From Actinomycetota bacterium (GTDB lineage: Bacteria; Actinomycetota; Geothermincolia; Geothermincolales; RBG-13-55-18): 64,000 nucleotides of DNA. Both the position numbers and the translations under genes were made by a program. Each line of letters opens with the position of its first letter. Positions within the stretch are counted from its first letter, which is position 1. Under the pieces are notes generated by a model, which searched no databases, was not told the DNA's origin, and saw only the letters and a list, made by a program, of their open reading frames with translations. The stretch covers positions 27,403 through 91,402 of the forward strand of contig JBFLWJ010000014.1 of assembly GCA_040757835.1 (NCBI GenBank). Reading direction: 5' to 3'. This document shows, piece by piece, positions 1-9,781 of the stretch.

Positions 1-451
<451 letters not shown>

Positions 452-531
452 CCTTCTCGCACAGCGGATAAAAGACTGACACCGCCGCGGAGTAGAATCA
501 TATAGAGGTGTACGTACGCTTTGGCCTGGGG

Positions 532-1131
532 GTGAAGACCGTGTTCATACTGGCTATCAACGGCAGCCCGAACCGCAACGGCAATACCGCCGTGCTGTTG
601 CGGGAGGTGCTCGAGGCGGCGGGCGAGGAGGGCGTAGAGGGCCGGCTCATCCAGGTCATGGAAGCCGTGAAGGGGCAGAAGATGCCCTTCTGCACGGCCT
701 GCTCCAGCCCCTGCAAAGAGGCCTGCCACGACAAGGACGCTGGACTGAGGAAGGTATGCGACGACCTGGAGGGTGCGGCGGCGGTGGTGCTGGGCAGCCC
801 GGTATATTTCGGCACGGTATCGGCCCAGCTCAAGGCCCTCTGGGACAAGACGCGCGCCATCCGCGCCAGGCGTTCTCTGGTGGGGAAACCGGCGGCCGCG
901 GTTAGCGTGGGGGCCGCGCGTTTCGGTGGCCAGGAGACAACGCTCCGGGCCCTCCACGATATGCTCCTCGTCCAGGGCATGAGCATCGTGGGCGACGGCA
1001 GCGACGACACCGACGGCGGGCACCACGGGGTGTGCGCGCAGAAGCCGGCCGCGGAGGATCACTACGCCCTGGAGAGGGCGCGCATCCTCGGGAAGCGCCT
1101 GGCGCGGGAGGTCAAGAAGGCCGCTTCATGA
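532..1131 (+). CDS. Flavodoxin-fold NAD(P)H-dependent FMN reductase / iron-sulfur flavoprotein family
   Basis: This is a cytoplasmic flavoprotein of about 200 residues. The N-terminal strand and FMN phosphate loop read FILAINGSPNRNGNT, and a second flavin-contacting segment reads GSPVYFGTVSAQLKALWD. Between them is a Cys cluster (CTACSSPCKEAC) like those that hold a [4Fe-4S] cluster in iron-sulfur flavoproteins, although the spacing is not the textbook one. Its electron partner is unknown. Starts are GTG at 508, 532 or 541; I chose 532 because the G-rich stretch just before it could act as ribosome binding site and the protein then begins directly at the first beta strand. Its TGA overlaps the dgt ATG (ATGA), so the two are probably translationally coupled. 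A related flavoprotein lies at 30840-31421. Confidence 0.85.
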   Translation: MKTVFILAINGSPNRNGNTAVLLREVLEAAGEEGVEGRLIQVMEAVKGQKMPFCTACSSPCKEACHDKDAGLRKVCDDLEGAAAVVLGSPVYFGTVSAQLKALWDKTRAIRARRSLVGKPAAAVSVGAARFGGQETTLRALHDMLLVQGMSIVGDGSDDTDGGHHGVCAQKPAAEDHYALERARILGKRLAREVKKAAS

Positions 1132-2126
1132 ACGTGCGCGAGGAGATCGAGGGCTGGGAAGACGCATGGCTCTCCCCCCATGCCGTGCGCAGCCGTGACA
1201 GCCGGGGCCGGGAGAGGGAGGAGCCGCCCGATCCGCTGCGCACCTGTTTCATGCGCGACCGCGACCGTATCATCCACTGCAAGTCGTTCCGCCGTCTCAA
1301 GCACAAGACGCAGGTCTTTCTTGCCCCCGAGGGCGACCATTACCGTACCCGGCTCACCCATACCCTGGAGGTGAGCCAGATATCCCGAACCATCGCCCGC
1401 GCCCTGCACCTGAACGAGGACCTCACCGAGGCCGTGGCCCTGGGCCACGACCTGGGGCACACCCCCTTCGGGCATATGGGTGAGGACGCCCTGCAGGGGT
1501 TGACCCCGTCCCCTTTCCGCCATAACGAGCAGAGCCTGCGGGTGGTGGAGAGGCTGGAGTATGGCGGCAAGGGGCTCAATCTCACCTGGGAAGTGAGGGA
1601 CGGTATCCGGGGACATACCGGCAAGAGCGCTCCTCCCGCCACCCTGGAGGGAAAGATCGTGCGCGTGGCGGACCGTATCGCCTACGTCAACCACGACATA
1701 GACGACGCCATCAGGGCGGGCATACTGGAGGAGGCGGACCTGCCGGCTTCCACCCTGCAGGTGCTGGGGCGCCACCACAGCCAACGCATAAACACGCTGG
1801 TCAACGACATGGTCGAGCGCAGCAGGGGCTCGGCTGAGATCCTCCTCAGCGCGGAGGTGGAGACCGCCCTGGACGAGCTGCGCGCCTTCCTCTTCGACCG
1901 GGTATATATCGGCTCCGTGGCCAAGCTGGAGGAAGGCAAGGCGGTTACCATGCTGCGCAGCCTCTTCGAGTTCTACCTGGAGCATCCGGAGGAGATGCCC
2001 GGGGAGTTCCAGGGCGGGGATGAGGCGCTGAGCATAAGGGTCTGCGACTACGTGGCGGGAATGACCGACCGCTACGCTGACAGCAAATACAAGGAGCATT
2101 TCGTCCCCCGCAGCTGGGAGGGCTGA
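1128..2126 (+). CDS. dgt: Deoxyguanosinetriphosphate triphosphohydrolase-like protein (HD domain)
   Basis: Predicted dNTP triphosphohydrolase of 332 residues, releasing tripolyphosphate from dGTP or related dNTPs and thereby adjusting nucleotide pools. The N-terminal signature FRRLKHKTQVF is typical of this family. The HD metal site is formed by the His in TRLTHTLEV and the His-Asp pair in GHDLGHTPFGH, with a later Asp in the VADRIAYVNHDIDDAI helix. Start ATG at 1128 overlaps the upstream stop, fitting an operon. The order dgt-dnaG-rpoD is common in Gram-positive genomes and in thermophilic anaerobes. Family assignment is strong; the exact substrate is inferred. Confidence 0.94.
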   Translation: MNVREEIEGWEDAWLSPHAVRSRDSRGREREEPPDPLRTCFMRDRDRIIHCKSFRRLKHKTQVFLAPEGDHYRTRLTHTLEVSQISRTIARALHLNEDLTEAVALGHDLGHTPFGHMGEDALQGLTPSPFRHNEQSLRVVERLEYGGKGLNLTWEVRDGIRGHTGKSAPPATLEGKIVRVADRIAYVNHDIDDAIRAGILEEADLPASTLQVLGRHHSQRINTLVNDMVERSRGSAEILLSAEVETALDELRAFLFDRVYIGSVAKLEEGKAVTMLRSLFEFYLEHPEEMPGEFQGGDEALSIRVCDYVAGMTDRYADSKYKEHFVPRSWEG

Positions 2127-2197
2127 CTTCGCCGGGGATGCCCCGGGGGCCGGACCGCTTTCCGGCGGGCTCAGTTGCGGACAGATAAGGAAGGTCC

Positions 2198-4018
2198 ATG
2201 GGCAGAGGACGCATAAGGGACGAGGACATCGACAGGCTGCGCGAGCAGGCCAGCATCGTCGACGTCATCTCCGACTACGTGCAGCTCAAGAAGGCCGGTC
2301 GCTACTTCAAGGGCCTGTGCCCCTTTCACGACGAGAAGACCCCGTCGTTCATGGTCGACCCCTCCAAGCAGCTCTATCATTGCTTCGGTTGCGGCGAGGG
2401 GGGGAACGTCTTCACCTTCCTCAAGAAGAAGGAGGGGCTGGACTTCCGCGAGGCGGCGGAGAGGCTGGCCTCCCGCACCGGGTTCACCCTGCACTACGAG
2501 GGGGTGACCAAGGAGGCGGGGGAGGTGGAGACCCGGCGCGGCAGGCTCTACCGCCTCAACTCGTGGGCGGCCGATATCTACCACGAGATGCTGCTCTCGC
2601 ATGAGGCGGGGAGGCCGGCCCGGGACTACCTGGCCTCCCGGGGTATCGACCGCGAGACCGCCAAGGCCTTCCGGCTGGGTTACGCCCCCGGATCCTGGGA
2701 CTTCCTGTACCGGCAGGCCACCCGCAAGGGTTTCGCGGCGCAGGACTTCATGGCGGTGGGGCTGGGCCTGCAAGGGGAGAAAGGCATCTACGACCGCTTC
2801 CGCGGCCGCCTTATCTTCCCCATCCACGACCTGCAGGACCGCGTCATCGCCTTCGGGGGGAGGGTGATCGGTGAGGGACAGCCCAAGTACCTCAATTCGC
2901 CCGAGACCCCCATCTACACCAAGAGCCGCCATCTCTATGCCCTCAACCTATCACGGCGGGAGATCGTGCGCGACGGGTTCGCGGTGCTGGTGGAGGGATA
3001 TACCGACGTCATCGGGTTGTGGAAGGCGGGCGTCCGCAACGTGGCGGCCACCCTGGGTACCGCCCTTGGAGAGGAGCATATCAAGCTGCTCTCCCGCCTC
3101 ACGGAACGGGTAGTGCTGGCGTTCGACGCTGATGCGGCCGGCGTCAATGCCAGCGAGAGGGGCCTGGAGTTCCACGGTGATTTCGACCTTGACCTGCGGG
3201 TCATGGTCCTGGAGGAGGGGATGGACCCCGCGGATTTCGTATCCTCGCGCGGACCGGAGGAGTTTCTTCAACGGGCGAAGGAGAGCGTGCCCCTGGTGGA
3301 TTTCTGCCTGCAAAAGGTCCTCGAAGAGCACGACCCCTCGGATACGAACTCCCGCCTGCGCGGCGTACGCAAGGCTGTCCACCTGCTGGGCGGGCTGGGG
3401 AGCGACATCGAGAACGAACGCCATATCAAGGAGATAGCCGACTGGGCGGGCTCGGGTTACCAGGCTGTTTACGACCTGTACCGGCGCGAACGGGGCGGGG
3501 CCGCGGCAACGGGAACCAGGACACCGGAGGCCTACATAGCCCTTCCCCCCCAGGTGAAGGCGGAACGGGAACTTTTACGGCTCCTGGTGCATCATCCCTA
3601 CTTGCTGGAGAAAGCGCAGGAAGATCTGGATATGGGGTTGTTCAGCGACCCCGGGTACCGTATAATCCTTCAGGCGCTCCTGGACAGGTCCGGCGCGGAC
3701 GGGACCGCGGCCTACGGCGGAGAAGGGCTGCTCTCGGAACTCATCGAGGACCTGGAGTCCGAGCAGGTAATCAGCACCGCTACGGCGTTAGTTTTCGAGA
3801 AAAGTGGGAATGTTGATAGTATAGGTGACGAGGACGCTCGGGCTATCTACGGGGACCTTCTCCTTTCCCTGAAGGAATTCTATTTTGAGCGTCAAATAAG
3901 GAGATTGAAGAAAGAGTTGGAAGACCACACGGCCGCACCCCAGAGAGATCACGCGCGCGAGCAGGAACTCACGGAGGAGATTTTCGCTCTTGAGCGCCTG
4001 AAACGGGAGTTGAGATAG
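2198..4018 (+). CDS. dnaG: DNA primase
   Basis: Primase of 606 residues that lays down RNA primers at the replication fork. The N-terminal CHC2 zinc finger is complete: C41, H44, C62 and C65 in GLCPFHDEKTPSF and YHCFGCGEGG. The TOPRIM catalytic core starts near residue 265 with VLVEGYTDVIGLW, and the acidic metal site VVLAFDADAAG follows. The C-terminal part (about 430-606) would be the helicase-binding region. Start ATG is preceded by GGAAGG at good spacing. A small GC-rich hairpin (GCCGGA/TCCGGC, 2149-2166) lies between dgt and this start without a T-run. rpoD follows 57 bp downstream, the classic macromolecular-synthesis pairing. Confidence 0.97.
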   Translation: MGRGRIRDEDIDRLREQASIVDVISDYVQLKKAGRYFKGLCPFHDEKTPSFMVDPSKQLYHCFGCGEGGNVFTFLKKKEGLDFREAAERLASRTGFTLHYEGVTKEAGEVETRRGRLYRLNSWAADIYHEMLLSHEAGRPARDYLASRGIDRETAKAFRLGYAPGSWDFLYRQATRKGFAAQDFMAVGLGLQGEKGIYDRFRGRLIFPIHDLQDRVIAFGGRVIGEGQPKYLNSPETPIYTKSRHLYALNLSRREIVRDGFAVLVEGYTDVIGLWKAGVRNVAATLGTALGEEHIKLLSRLTERVVLAFDADAAGVNASERGLEFHGDFDLDLRVMVLEEGMDPADFVSSRGPEEFLQRAKESVPLVDFCLQKVLEEHDPSDTNSRLRGVRKAVHLLGGLGSDIENERHIKEIADWAGSGYQAVYDLYRRERGGAAATGTRTPEAYIALPPQVKAERELLRLLVHHPYLLEKAQEDLDMGLFSDPGYRIILQALLDRSGADGTAAYGGEGLLSELIEDLESEQVISTATALVFEKSGNVDSIGDEDARAIYGDLLLSLKEFYFERQIRRLKKELEDHTAAPQRDHAREQELTEEIFALERLKRELR

Positions 4019-4075
4019 GGGCGCTAAAGGGAATCAGCGGTTCGCTCGATTATCCATAAGGTAATCCTCTCTCAG

Positions 4076-5284
<1,209 letters not shown>

Positions 5285-5298
5285 GGCTTACACTTGGG

Positions 5299-5372
5299 TG
5301 CCCGGGCCGCTGGGTAATGGTCTCGCTCCGCTATACACGCTCCGCTCCGACCAACCCAGTCGAGCCCGGGCA
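5299..5372. repeat. Long-range inverted repeat downstream of rpoD
   Basis: TGCCCGGGCCGCTGGGT at 5299-5315 is almost the reverse complement of ACCCAGTCGAGCCCGGGCA at 5354-5372, separated by about 38 bases. Transcribed, this gives a strong stem. There is no T-run after it, so a simple intrinsic terminator is not obvious. It begins 15 bp after the rpoD stop. Confidence 0.6.
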
Positions 5373-5382
5373 GGTGATATTT

Positions 5383-5668
5383 TATAGGCGACACCCGCGC
5401 CCATGTACTGCTCCATTAACAACTGCTATGCACGGGCCTGCGCGCCGCTGCGCCCGACCTGGTAGTTCTCGGGCAGGGGTTGCGCGGATGGGTTGCCAGG
5501 ACCGACCCACGGTTCTCGGGAAGGTGGGGTTATACAGGCGACACGCGGGGCGGGTACCGTTTCTCTAACCACTTATATGCACGGGCCTGCGCGCACGCCG
5601 TGCCTGACCTGGGATTTCCCGGGCTGGTGGCAGCGTAGATGGGTTGCCAGGACCGACCCATGGTTCTC
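5383..5668. repeat. Imperfect ~150-bp tandem direct repeat in a non-coding gap
   Basis: The 444-base gap after rpoD holds two degenerate copies of a ~150-bp unit. The block TATGCACGGGCCTGCGCGC occurs at 5427-5445 and 5576-5594 (period 149). A 23-base block starting GATGGGTTGCCAGG occurs at 5487-5509 and 5638-5660 (period 151). Each copy also starts with a conserved AGGCGACAC. Within the units short hairpins are visible, for example GCCCGA/TCGGGC in copy 1 and TGGGT/ACCCA around the second block in both. I see no convincing reading frame here. Function is unknown; a structured RNA or a repeat-element remnant is possible. Confidence 0.65.
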
Positions 5669-5728
5669 TCTAATGGCCGGGAACTGGGATTAAAGGGACT
5701 TGCCCCATGCTCCGACGCATAATTCGAG

Positions 5729-6910
5729 ATGGTAGTACTGGATATCCTCCTGGTGGCGTGGATGGCCGCCGGCTGCCTGTACTGGCTGGCGGTGCTCTTC
5801 CTGACCATACGCATCATCAAGACGGTCCCCCTGCTGGAGGAGTTGCCCGAACCCCAAAGGGACGAATGGCCGAGGGTGTCGGTCATCGTCCCCCTGCGCG
5901 ACGGGGCGGATGACGCGAGCGGCCCGTTGAACGAGCGCCTGAAGGAAGAATATCCAGGCCTGGAATTCATCCTGGTGGATGACCGCTCCACGGACGGCAC
6001 CGCCTCCCTCATAGACGAGCTGGCCGCCTCGGACGCGAGGGTGAGAGCCGTGCACATAGATGACCTCCCCGGTGGATGGCTGGGCAAGGTGTACGCCATG
6101 CAGAGGGGGGTCGAGGCGTCCGGCGGTGAGTGGCTGGGTTTCAGCGACGCCGACGCGGAGGTATCCTCCGGCGCCATCCCCAGGGCGATCTCCCATTGCG
6201 AGTCCCGGGGCCTGGACTACCTTGCGGTCATACCCGGACTCCACCGCGGCAGATCACTCGTGGATTCCGTGTCCCAGGTGCTGCTGCGCGTCATGCTGAT
6301 AAGCGAACGGGCCTGGGCGGCGGAGAAAGAGGGAAGCAGCGCCGCCGTGGGCTCCCCGTCGCTGGCCCTGGTACGCCGCTCCATCCTGGAGGAGGCGGGA
6401 GGACTGGCGGAGCTGCGCATGGAGCCCTCGGAGGACGTCGCACTGGCCCAGATGATAAAGGGCGCGGGAGGGCGATGCGGAGTCGTTAACGGGCGCGGCT
6501 ACGTGGGGGCGGCCTTCCCTCCGAGACTGCGGGAGATGGCCGTGGACATGGAAAGGGGGGTGTTCGCCACCCTGGGCGGGTTCAGCCTGCCACGCATCTT
6601 CTGGCTCACATTGCTTTTCTTCGCGGTCGAATTCGGGCCCTACCTCTTCTTCTTCCCCTTGGGGATCCCATACGGTGAGCTGATAGGTACCGTGGCGGTA
6701 TCGCTGGGCATGGCAGTATCCATCCTCGTATGCAGGTGGACCAGGTTGCCGTTGATGGCCGCGCTCTACTTTCCCATAGACCTCTTCGTCGTGGTCTATA
6801 TCCTGCTGAGGGCGGGGATAGTGGGGACGGCACGGGGGGGGCTGTGGTGGCAGGGTGACTTCTACCCCACGGAGATGCTGCGCATGGGGCGCAGGTTCAG
6901 CTACCGCTGA
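5729..6910 (+). CDS. Family 2 glycosyltransferase, membrane-anchored
   Basis: Predicted membrane glycosyltransferase of 393 residues. An N-terminal hydrophobic segment (about residues 3-25) is followed by a GT-A domain: RVSVIVPLRDG, the DD of ILVDDRSTDGT, and the metal-binding DAD of GFSDADAEV. Three to four hydrophobic segments follow after residue ~290. The organisation resembles enzymes that glycosylate carotenoids or lipids (CruC-like), or hopanoid-associated transferases, so a lipid or polyprenyl acceptor on the cytoplasmic membrane face is likely. No partner gene nearby fixes the substrate; a CrtI-like oxidoreductase is 15 kb away. Start ATG 5729 has only a poor ribosome binding site. 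Confidence 0.85.
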   Translation: MVVLDILLVAWMAAGCLYWLAVLFLTIRIIKTVPLLEELPEPQRDEWPRVSVIVPLRDGADDASGPLNERLKEEYPGLEFILVDDRSTDGTASLIDELAASDARVRAVHIDDLPGGWLGKVYAMQRGVEASGGEWLGFSDADAEVSSGAIPRAISHCESRGLDYLAVIPGLHRGRSLVDSVSQVLLRVMLISERAWAAEKEGSSAAVGSPSLALVRRSILEEAGGLAELRMEPSEDVALAQMIKGAGGRCGVVNGRGYVGAAFPPRLREMAVDMERGVFATLGGFSLPRIFWLTLLFFAVEFGPYLFFFPLGIPYGELIGTVAVSLGMAVSILVCRWTRLPLMAALYFPIDLFVVVYILLRAGIVGTARGGLWWQGDFYPTEMLRMGRRFSYR

Positions 6911-6965
6911 TGCGGGGCGGCCGCGGTGGCCTCGGCATCGCTCCGGTCGGGACGGCCCGGGCGGA

Positions 6966-7495
6966 TCATGGCCTGCGATAGACGACCTCTCCCCCGACGA
7001 TGGTCAGGTCCACGCAGCCGTCCATGGCCCCCAGCTCCAGTTTGTGGGTGAGCAGGAACCAGAGGCGATCACCCGGTGGATCCCGGCGTCACCGCAGGCA
7101 TGGGTGCAGGCCTGCAGCCCCATGCCGTCGATGATCTCCATGACGCGGTTCCATCCGTCCCTGCTCCAGTTGACGTCGCCGTATTCCCCCGGGGCGTCGC
7201 TGAAGGGCTTGAACATGTAGGAGGTGTGGCCGGACGACACCATCCATGCAGGTCCTGATGCAGTCCCCCAGGGCCAGGCGGGAGCCCGACTCTCTTCCCA
7301 GCTCCTTCCACCAGGCCAGGTCGCGCCGGCTCCTACGTAGGTGATGCGCCCGTCCTTGACCGCCACCGCCCGGGCGCGGGGCTTCGTTGTATCGGAGGTG
7401 AAAACGTCTGCGTTGACCATCGCCAGGCCGGCCGCCCGTGACCCAGAACGCTCGTATTTTGGCCTAAAGAACCTGGAGAGCAGTCCTCGTGCCAT
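6966..7495 (-). pseudogene. Decayed amidohydrolase (YtcJ/amidohydrolase-3 type)
   Basis: Three pieces of one amidohydrolase lie close together but cannot make a whole enzyme. The 5' piece (from 7495) encodes the N-terminal beta-sandwich strand ADVFTSDTTKPRARAVAVKD-GRITYVG. The middle piece, near 7080-7230, encodes HTSYMFKPFSDAPGEYGDVN and LQACTHACGDAGIHRVI, the barrel metal-site region of these enzymes. The 3' piece, in another frame (about 6966-7065), encodes FLLTHKLELGAMDGCVDLTI followed by VGGEVVYRRP and TGA. The normal family length is over 500 residues, so most of the barrel is deleted and the tail is out of frame. I read it as a pseudogene. Confidence 0.75.
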
Positions 7496-7540
7496 TCCAC
7501 CATCACCCCCGGGGCACCCGCATCATTTTCCCACAGCTGA

Positions 7541-7951
7541 TCACTTCTTGGTGTACTGGATACCGGTATCGTTATCGACGATCGCCGCCACCTCGTCGTT
7601 GCCGGTCATCACGCTCAAGCTCACCGACGAACCGTCCTCGAAGGCGAGGTCCACCCACTTCCCCAGCTCGTCATCGGAGCAGAGGTAAGTTCCGCTCACG
7701 GCGGTGCCCCAGGCATCGGACTCGAAGGTTCCATCCTCCTCGAGGACGATGGATTTTCCGTCAGGGGACTCAAAGGTCCCGACCGCGTTGAACCGTGCCT
7801 GTTCTCCGCTCCCGCCGCCGGCGTTTGGGGATCCGACTCCCGCCGGCCCCTCCTCGCCGTTTTTCCCTCCGTCCGAACCGCCGCAGCCCACGGCCATGAG
7901 CGCCACGGCCAGGAACAACGCCAGTAACGAGATCAGCAACACCCTCTTCAT
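7541..7951 (-). CDS. Small secreted lipoprotein of unknown function
   Basis: Predicted lipoprotein of 136 residues. It starts MKRVLLISLLALFLAVALMA and has a lipobox-like VGC, with the Cys near residue 23, followed by a Gly/Ser/Asn-rich linker. The remaining ~90 residues (FNAVGTFESPDGKSIVLEED and onward) look like a small beta domain of the kind seen in extracellular proteins that measure ligand or stress, but I recognise no family. Start ATG 7951 was chosen because GGAGG stands six bases upstream; longer in-frame starts would precede the signal peptide. It is downstream of, and on the same strand as, the peptidase-like gene at 8039-9631. Confidence 0.75.
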   Translation of the reverse strand: MKRVLLISLLALFLAVALMAVGCGGSDGGKNGEEGPAGVGSPNAGGGSGEQARFNAVGTFESPDGKSIVLEEDGTFESDAWGTAVSGTYLCSDDELGKWVDLAFEDGSSVSLSVMTGNDEVAAIVDNDTGIQYTKK

Positions 7952-8038
7952 CCGGAACCTCCGTTCGACGACCATGGCTCCTCTTTCCTCCGGTTCAAGA
8001 AGCATCATATTGATTATCACCTGCTGCGCGGAAAGGTA

Positions 8039-9631
8039 CTAGTAGTAAACGAACACCTCGCCCTCCTCCAACGTTTGGTCTTCGCCGCCATCCTCGATGT
8101 GGAACTCGCACCTCCCACTGCGGTTGAAGACGACGGTGTAACCTTCACCCGGCCTCAGCAGTGGTGAGGTTGGGATACCTTCTCCGGAGATGACGTGGTC
8201 CTCATCGTCCTGGTTGACCCAGGTGACCGTCTCGCCCACTCTTACTTCGACGCTCAGGGGGCGGAAGGAACAGCCCATCCCGGACGCGGCCGATCCAATA
8301 TCGATGATATATACGGTGGCCGCGGAGTCGCTCCCATGGTCAACAGCGGCATTAGGGCTCCCCGAGAAGGTATCCAGGAACCATCGTACCGGCAGGAAGT
8401 TCCTCCCGGTGGCAAAAGCCAGGAAGCCCAACACCAGGCAGACGATGAAGGCATAGATAAAGACGGAGACAAGACGGCTTGGAGCGCCACCCAGGAGCTT
8501 GTCGTAGGTTTCTCGGACCTCTCCCGAGATCGCCGCGATCTCGAGGTTCATCGCTTCCACTTGCGGCAGCAGTTCGGCGTCCAGGGGCGAAGGTTCCAGG
8601 CGCAGCGAATCCAACCTCTCGAGCGTGCTCTTCCTGCCATTCCGCCCGCGCAGCAGGGGAGAGAACATGAAACGGGAGATGGTGTAGTACGTCCGTCCGG
8701 AGAGGAGGCTCTTGACCGCCGCATTTCCTGCGCTGTAGTCAAGCGCTTTCGAGATAGCCCCCGCTACGACCAGAGGATCGGCCAGGACCCTGGCGGCATA
8801 ATCGTCGGCAGCCAGGCGGGAGCCCTGTGGGAAGAGGCCGCAGACCGCCCACAAGGAGAAGATCTTGACCGCGGACCAGAAGACCAGAACCAGCAGGGCA
8901 AACCAGGGTAGCTGGGGGACGCTGAACTGCAGGGGCAGGGAGTTCACGATTATGGCGAAGGAGAGGTAGTAGATGAGGAAAGCACTGGCGAAGAGGCCGA
9001 AATCGTAAAGCGCAAGGGCGATCCTCTTCGTCTCCAGTTCCCCGGCCTCTGCATGCCAGATCTCATGGATGATCGACGCCATCAGTTCTTCGTGGCCGAG
9101 TCCCTCGATCAGCTTTCCCGGCACGCAGACCCAGGTGCCGATGCCGGGCAGTTCGCCGCTGACGAAGTTCAGCGCGCCATCCTTCAGTAGCACCGGAAAA
9201 TCGAAACTTACGCCGGTTGCCAGGCGTACGTCCCGGTTGGCCTCGTCCAGCCTGGGCCACCCTTCATCATCGCTTGCCGCAAGGGAAGCGGTGAGCTCGC
9301 CCGCGCTCGAGCTGCGCTTGAAAGGAAGACAATCCCATACCTGCACCGCTCCGGCCCTGGCGGATGCCGGCGGCGATTCGCGCAGGCGTTTCTTGAGCTT
9401 TCTCTTCGCCGGGAAGGACGGTCCCCTCCGCCTGCCCAGGAGGTAGATGAGCAAGTAGGGGACGGGGAGAAGGAGGATGACGAGGAAGATATAACTCTCT
9501 TTATCGCTTTCACCGGCGATCACGCTCAACAGAAGCCAGGTCAGTAAGGCCATGACACCGGCGGCGAAAAGCAGGCTCACGGACAGGAGCAACCGCGTCA
9601 TCAACCTGCTGCGCCGGGACCAGTATTCCAT
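8039..9631 (-). CDS. M48-like membrane metallopeptidase with C-terminal cupredoxin-like domain
   Basis: Membrane protein of 530 residues. Two N-terminal hydrophobic helices are followed by a soluble part, then the zinc-peptidase helix ASIIHEIWHAEAG (HExxH form), two or three further membrane helices around residues 205-270, and LAADDYAARVLADP where M48 enzymes carry the third zinc ligand (ExxAD). Here the expected Glu appears to be replaced by Arg, so activity is uncertain. After another hydrophobic helix (~390-410) the last ~90 residues look like a cupredoxin-fold domain (VRVGETVTWVNQDDEDHVIS, then GRCEFHIEDG), but the usual copper-binding Cys-His-Met pattern is not intact. Start ATG 9631 has AGGAG just upstream. 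Confidence 0.7.
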   Translation of the reverse strand: MEYWSRRSRLMTRLLLSVSLLFAAGVMALLTWLLLSVIAGESDKESYIFLVILLLPVPYLLIYLLGRRRGPSFPAKRKLKKRLRESPPASARAGAVQVWDCLPFKRSSSAGELTASLAASDDEGWPRLDEANRDVRLATGVSFDFPVLLKDGALNFVSGELPGIGTWVCVPGKLIEGLGHEELMASIIHEIWHAEAGELETKRIALALYDFGLFASAFLIYYLSFAIIVNSLPLQFSVPQLPWFALLVLVFWSAVKIFSLWAVCGLFPQGSRLAADDYAARVLADPLVVAGAISKALDYSAGNAAVKSLLSGRTYYTISRFMFSPLLRGRNGRKSTLERLDSLRLEPSPLDAELLPQVEAMNLEIAAISGEVRETYDKLLGGAPSRLVSVFIYAFIVCLVLGFLAFATGRNFLPVRWFLDTFSGSPNAAVDHGSDSAATVYIIDIGSAASGMGCSFRPLSVEVRVGETVTWVNQDDEDHVISGEGIPTSPLLRPGEGYTVVFNRSGRCEFHIEDGGEDQTLEEGEVFVYY

Positions 9632-9781
9632 CTGCTCCTACCCGCTTACGGCAAACCGCCTGTTGTTGATACCAAGGCCGTACTTCCCTGGAAGCACGAG
9701 CCGAGGTGGAAGCTAATCTAACATCATAATGAGCGTTTCTCAAGCGGTAAGGTGAAACCCCGCCCCCCCACGACTGTCACC

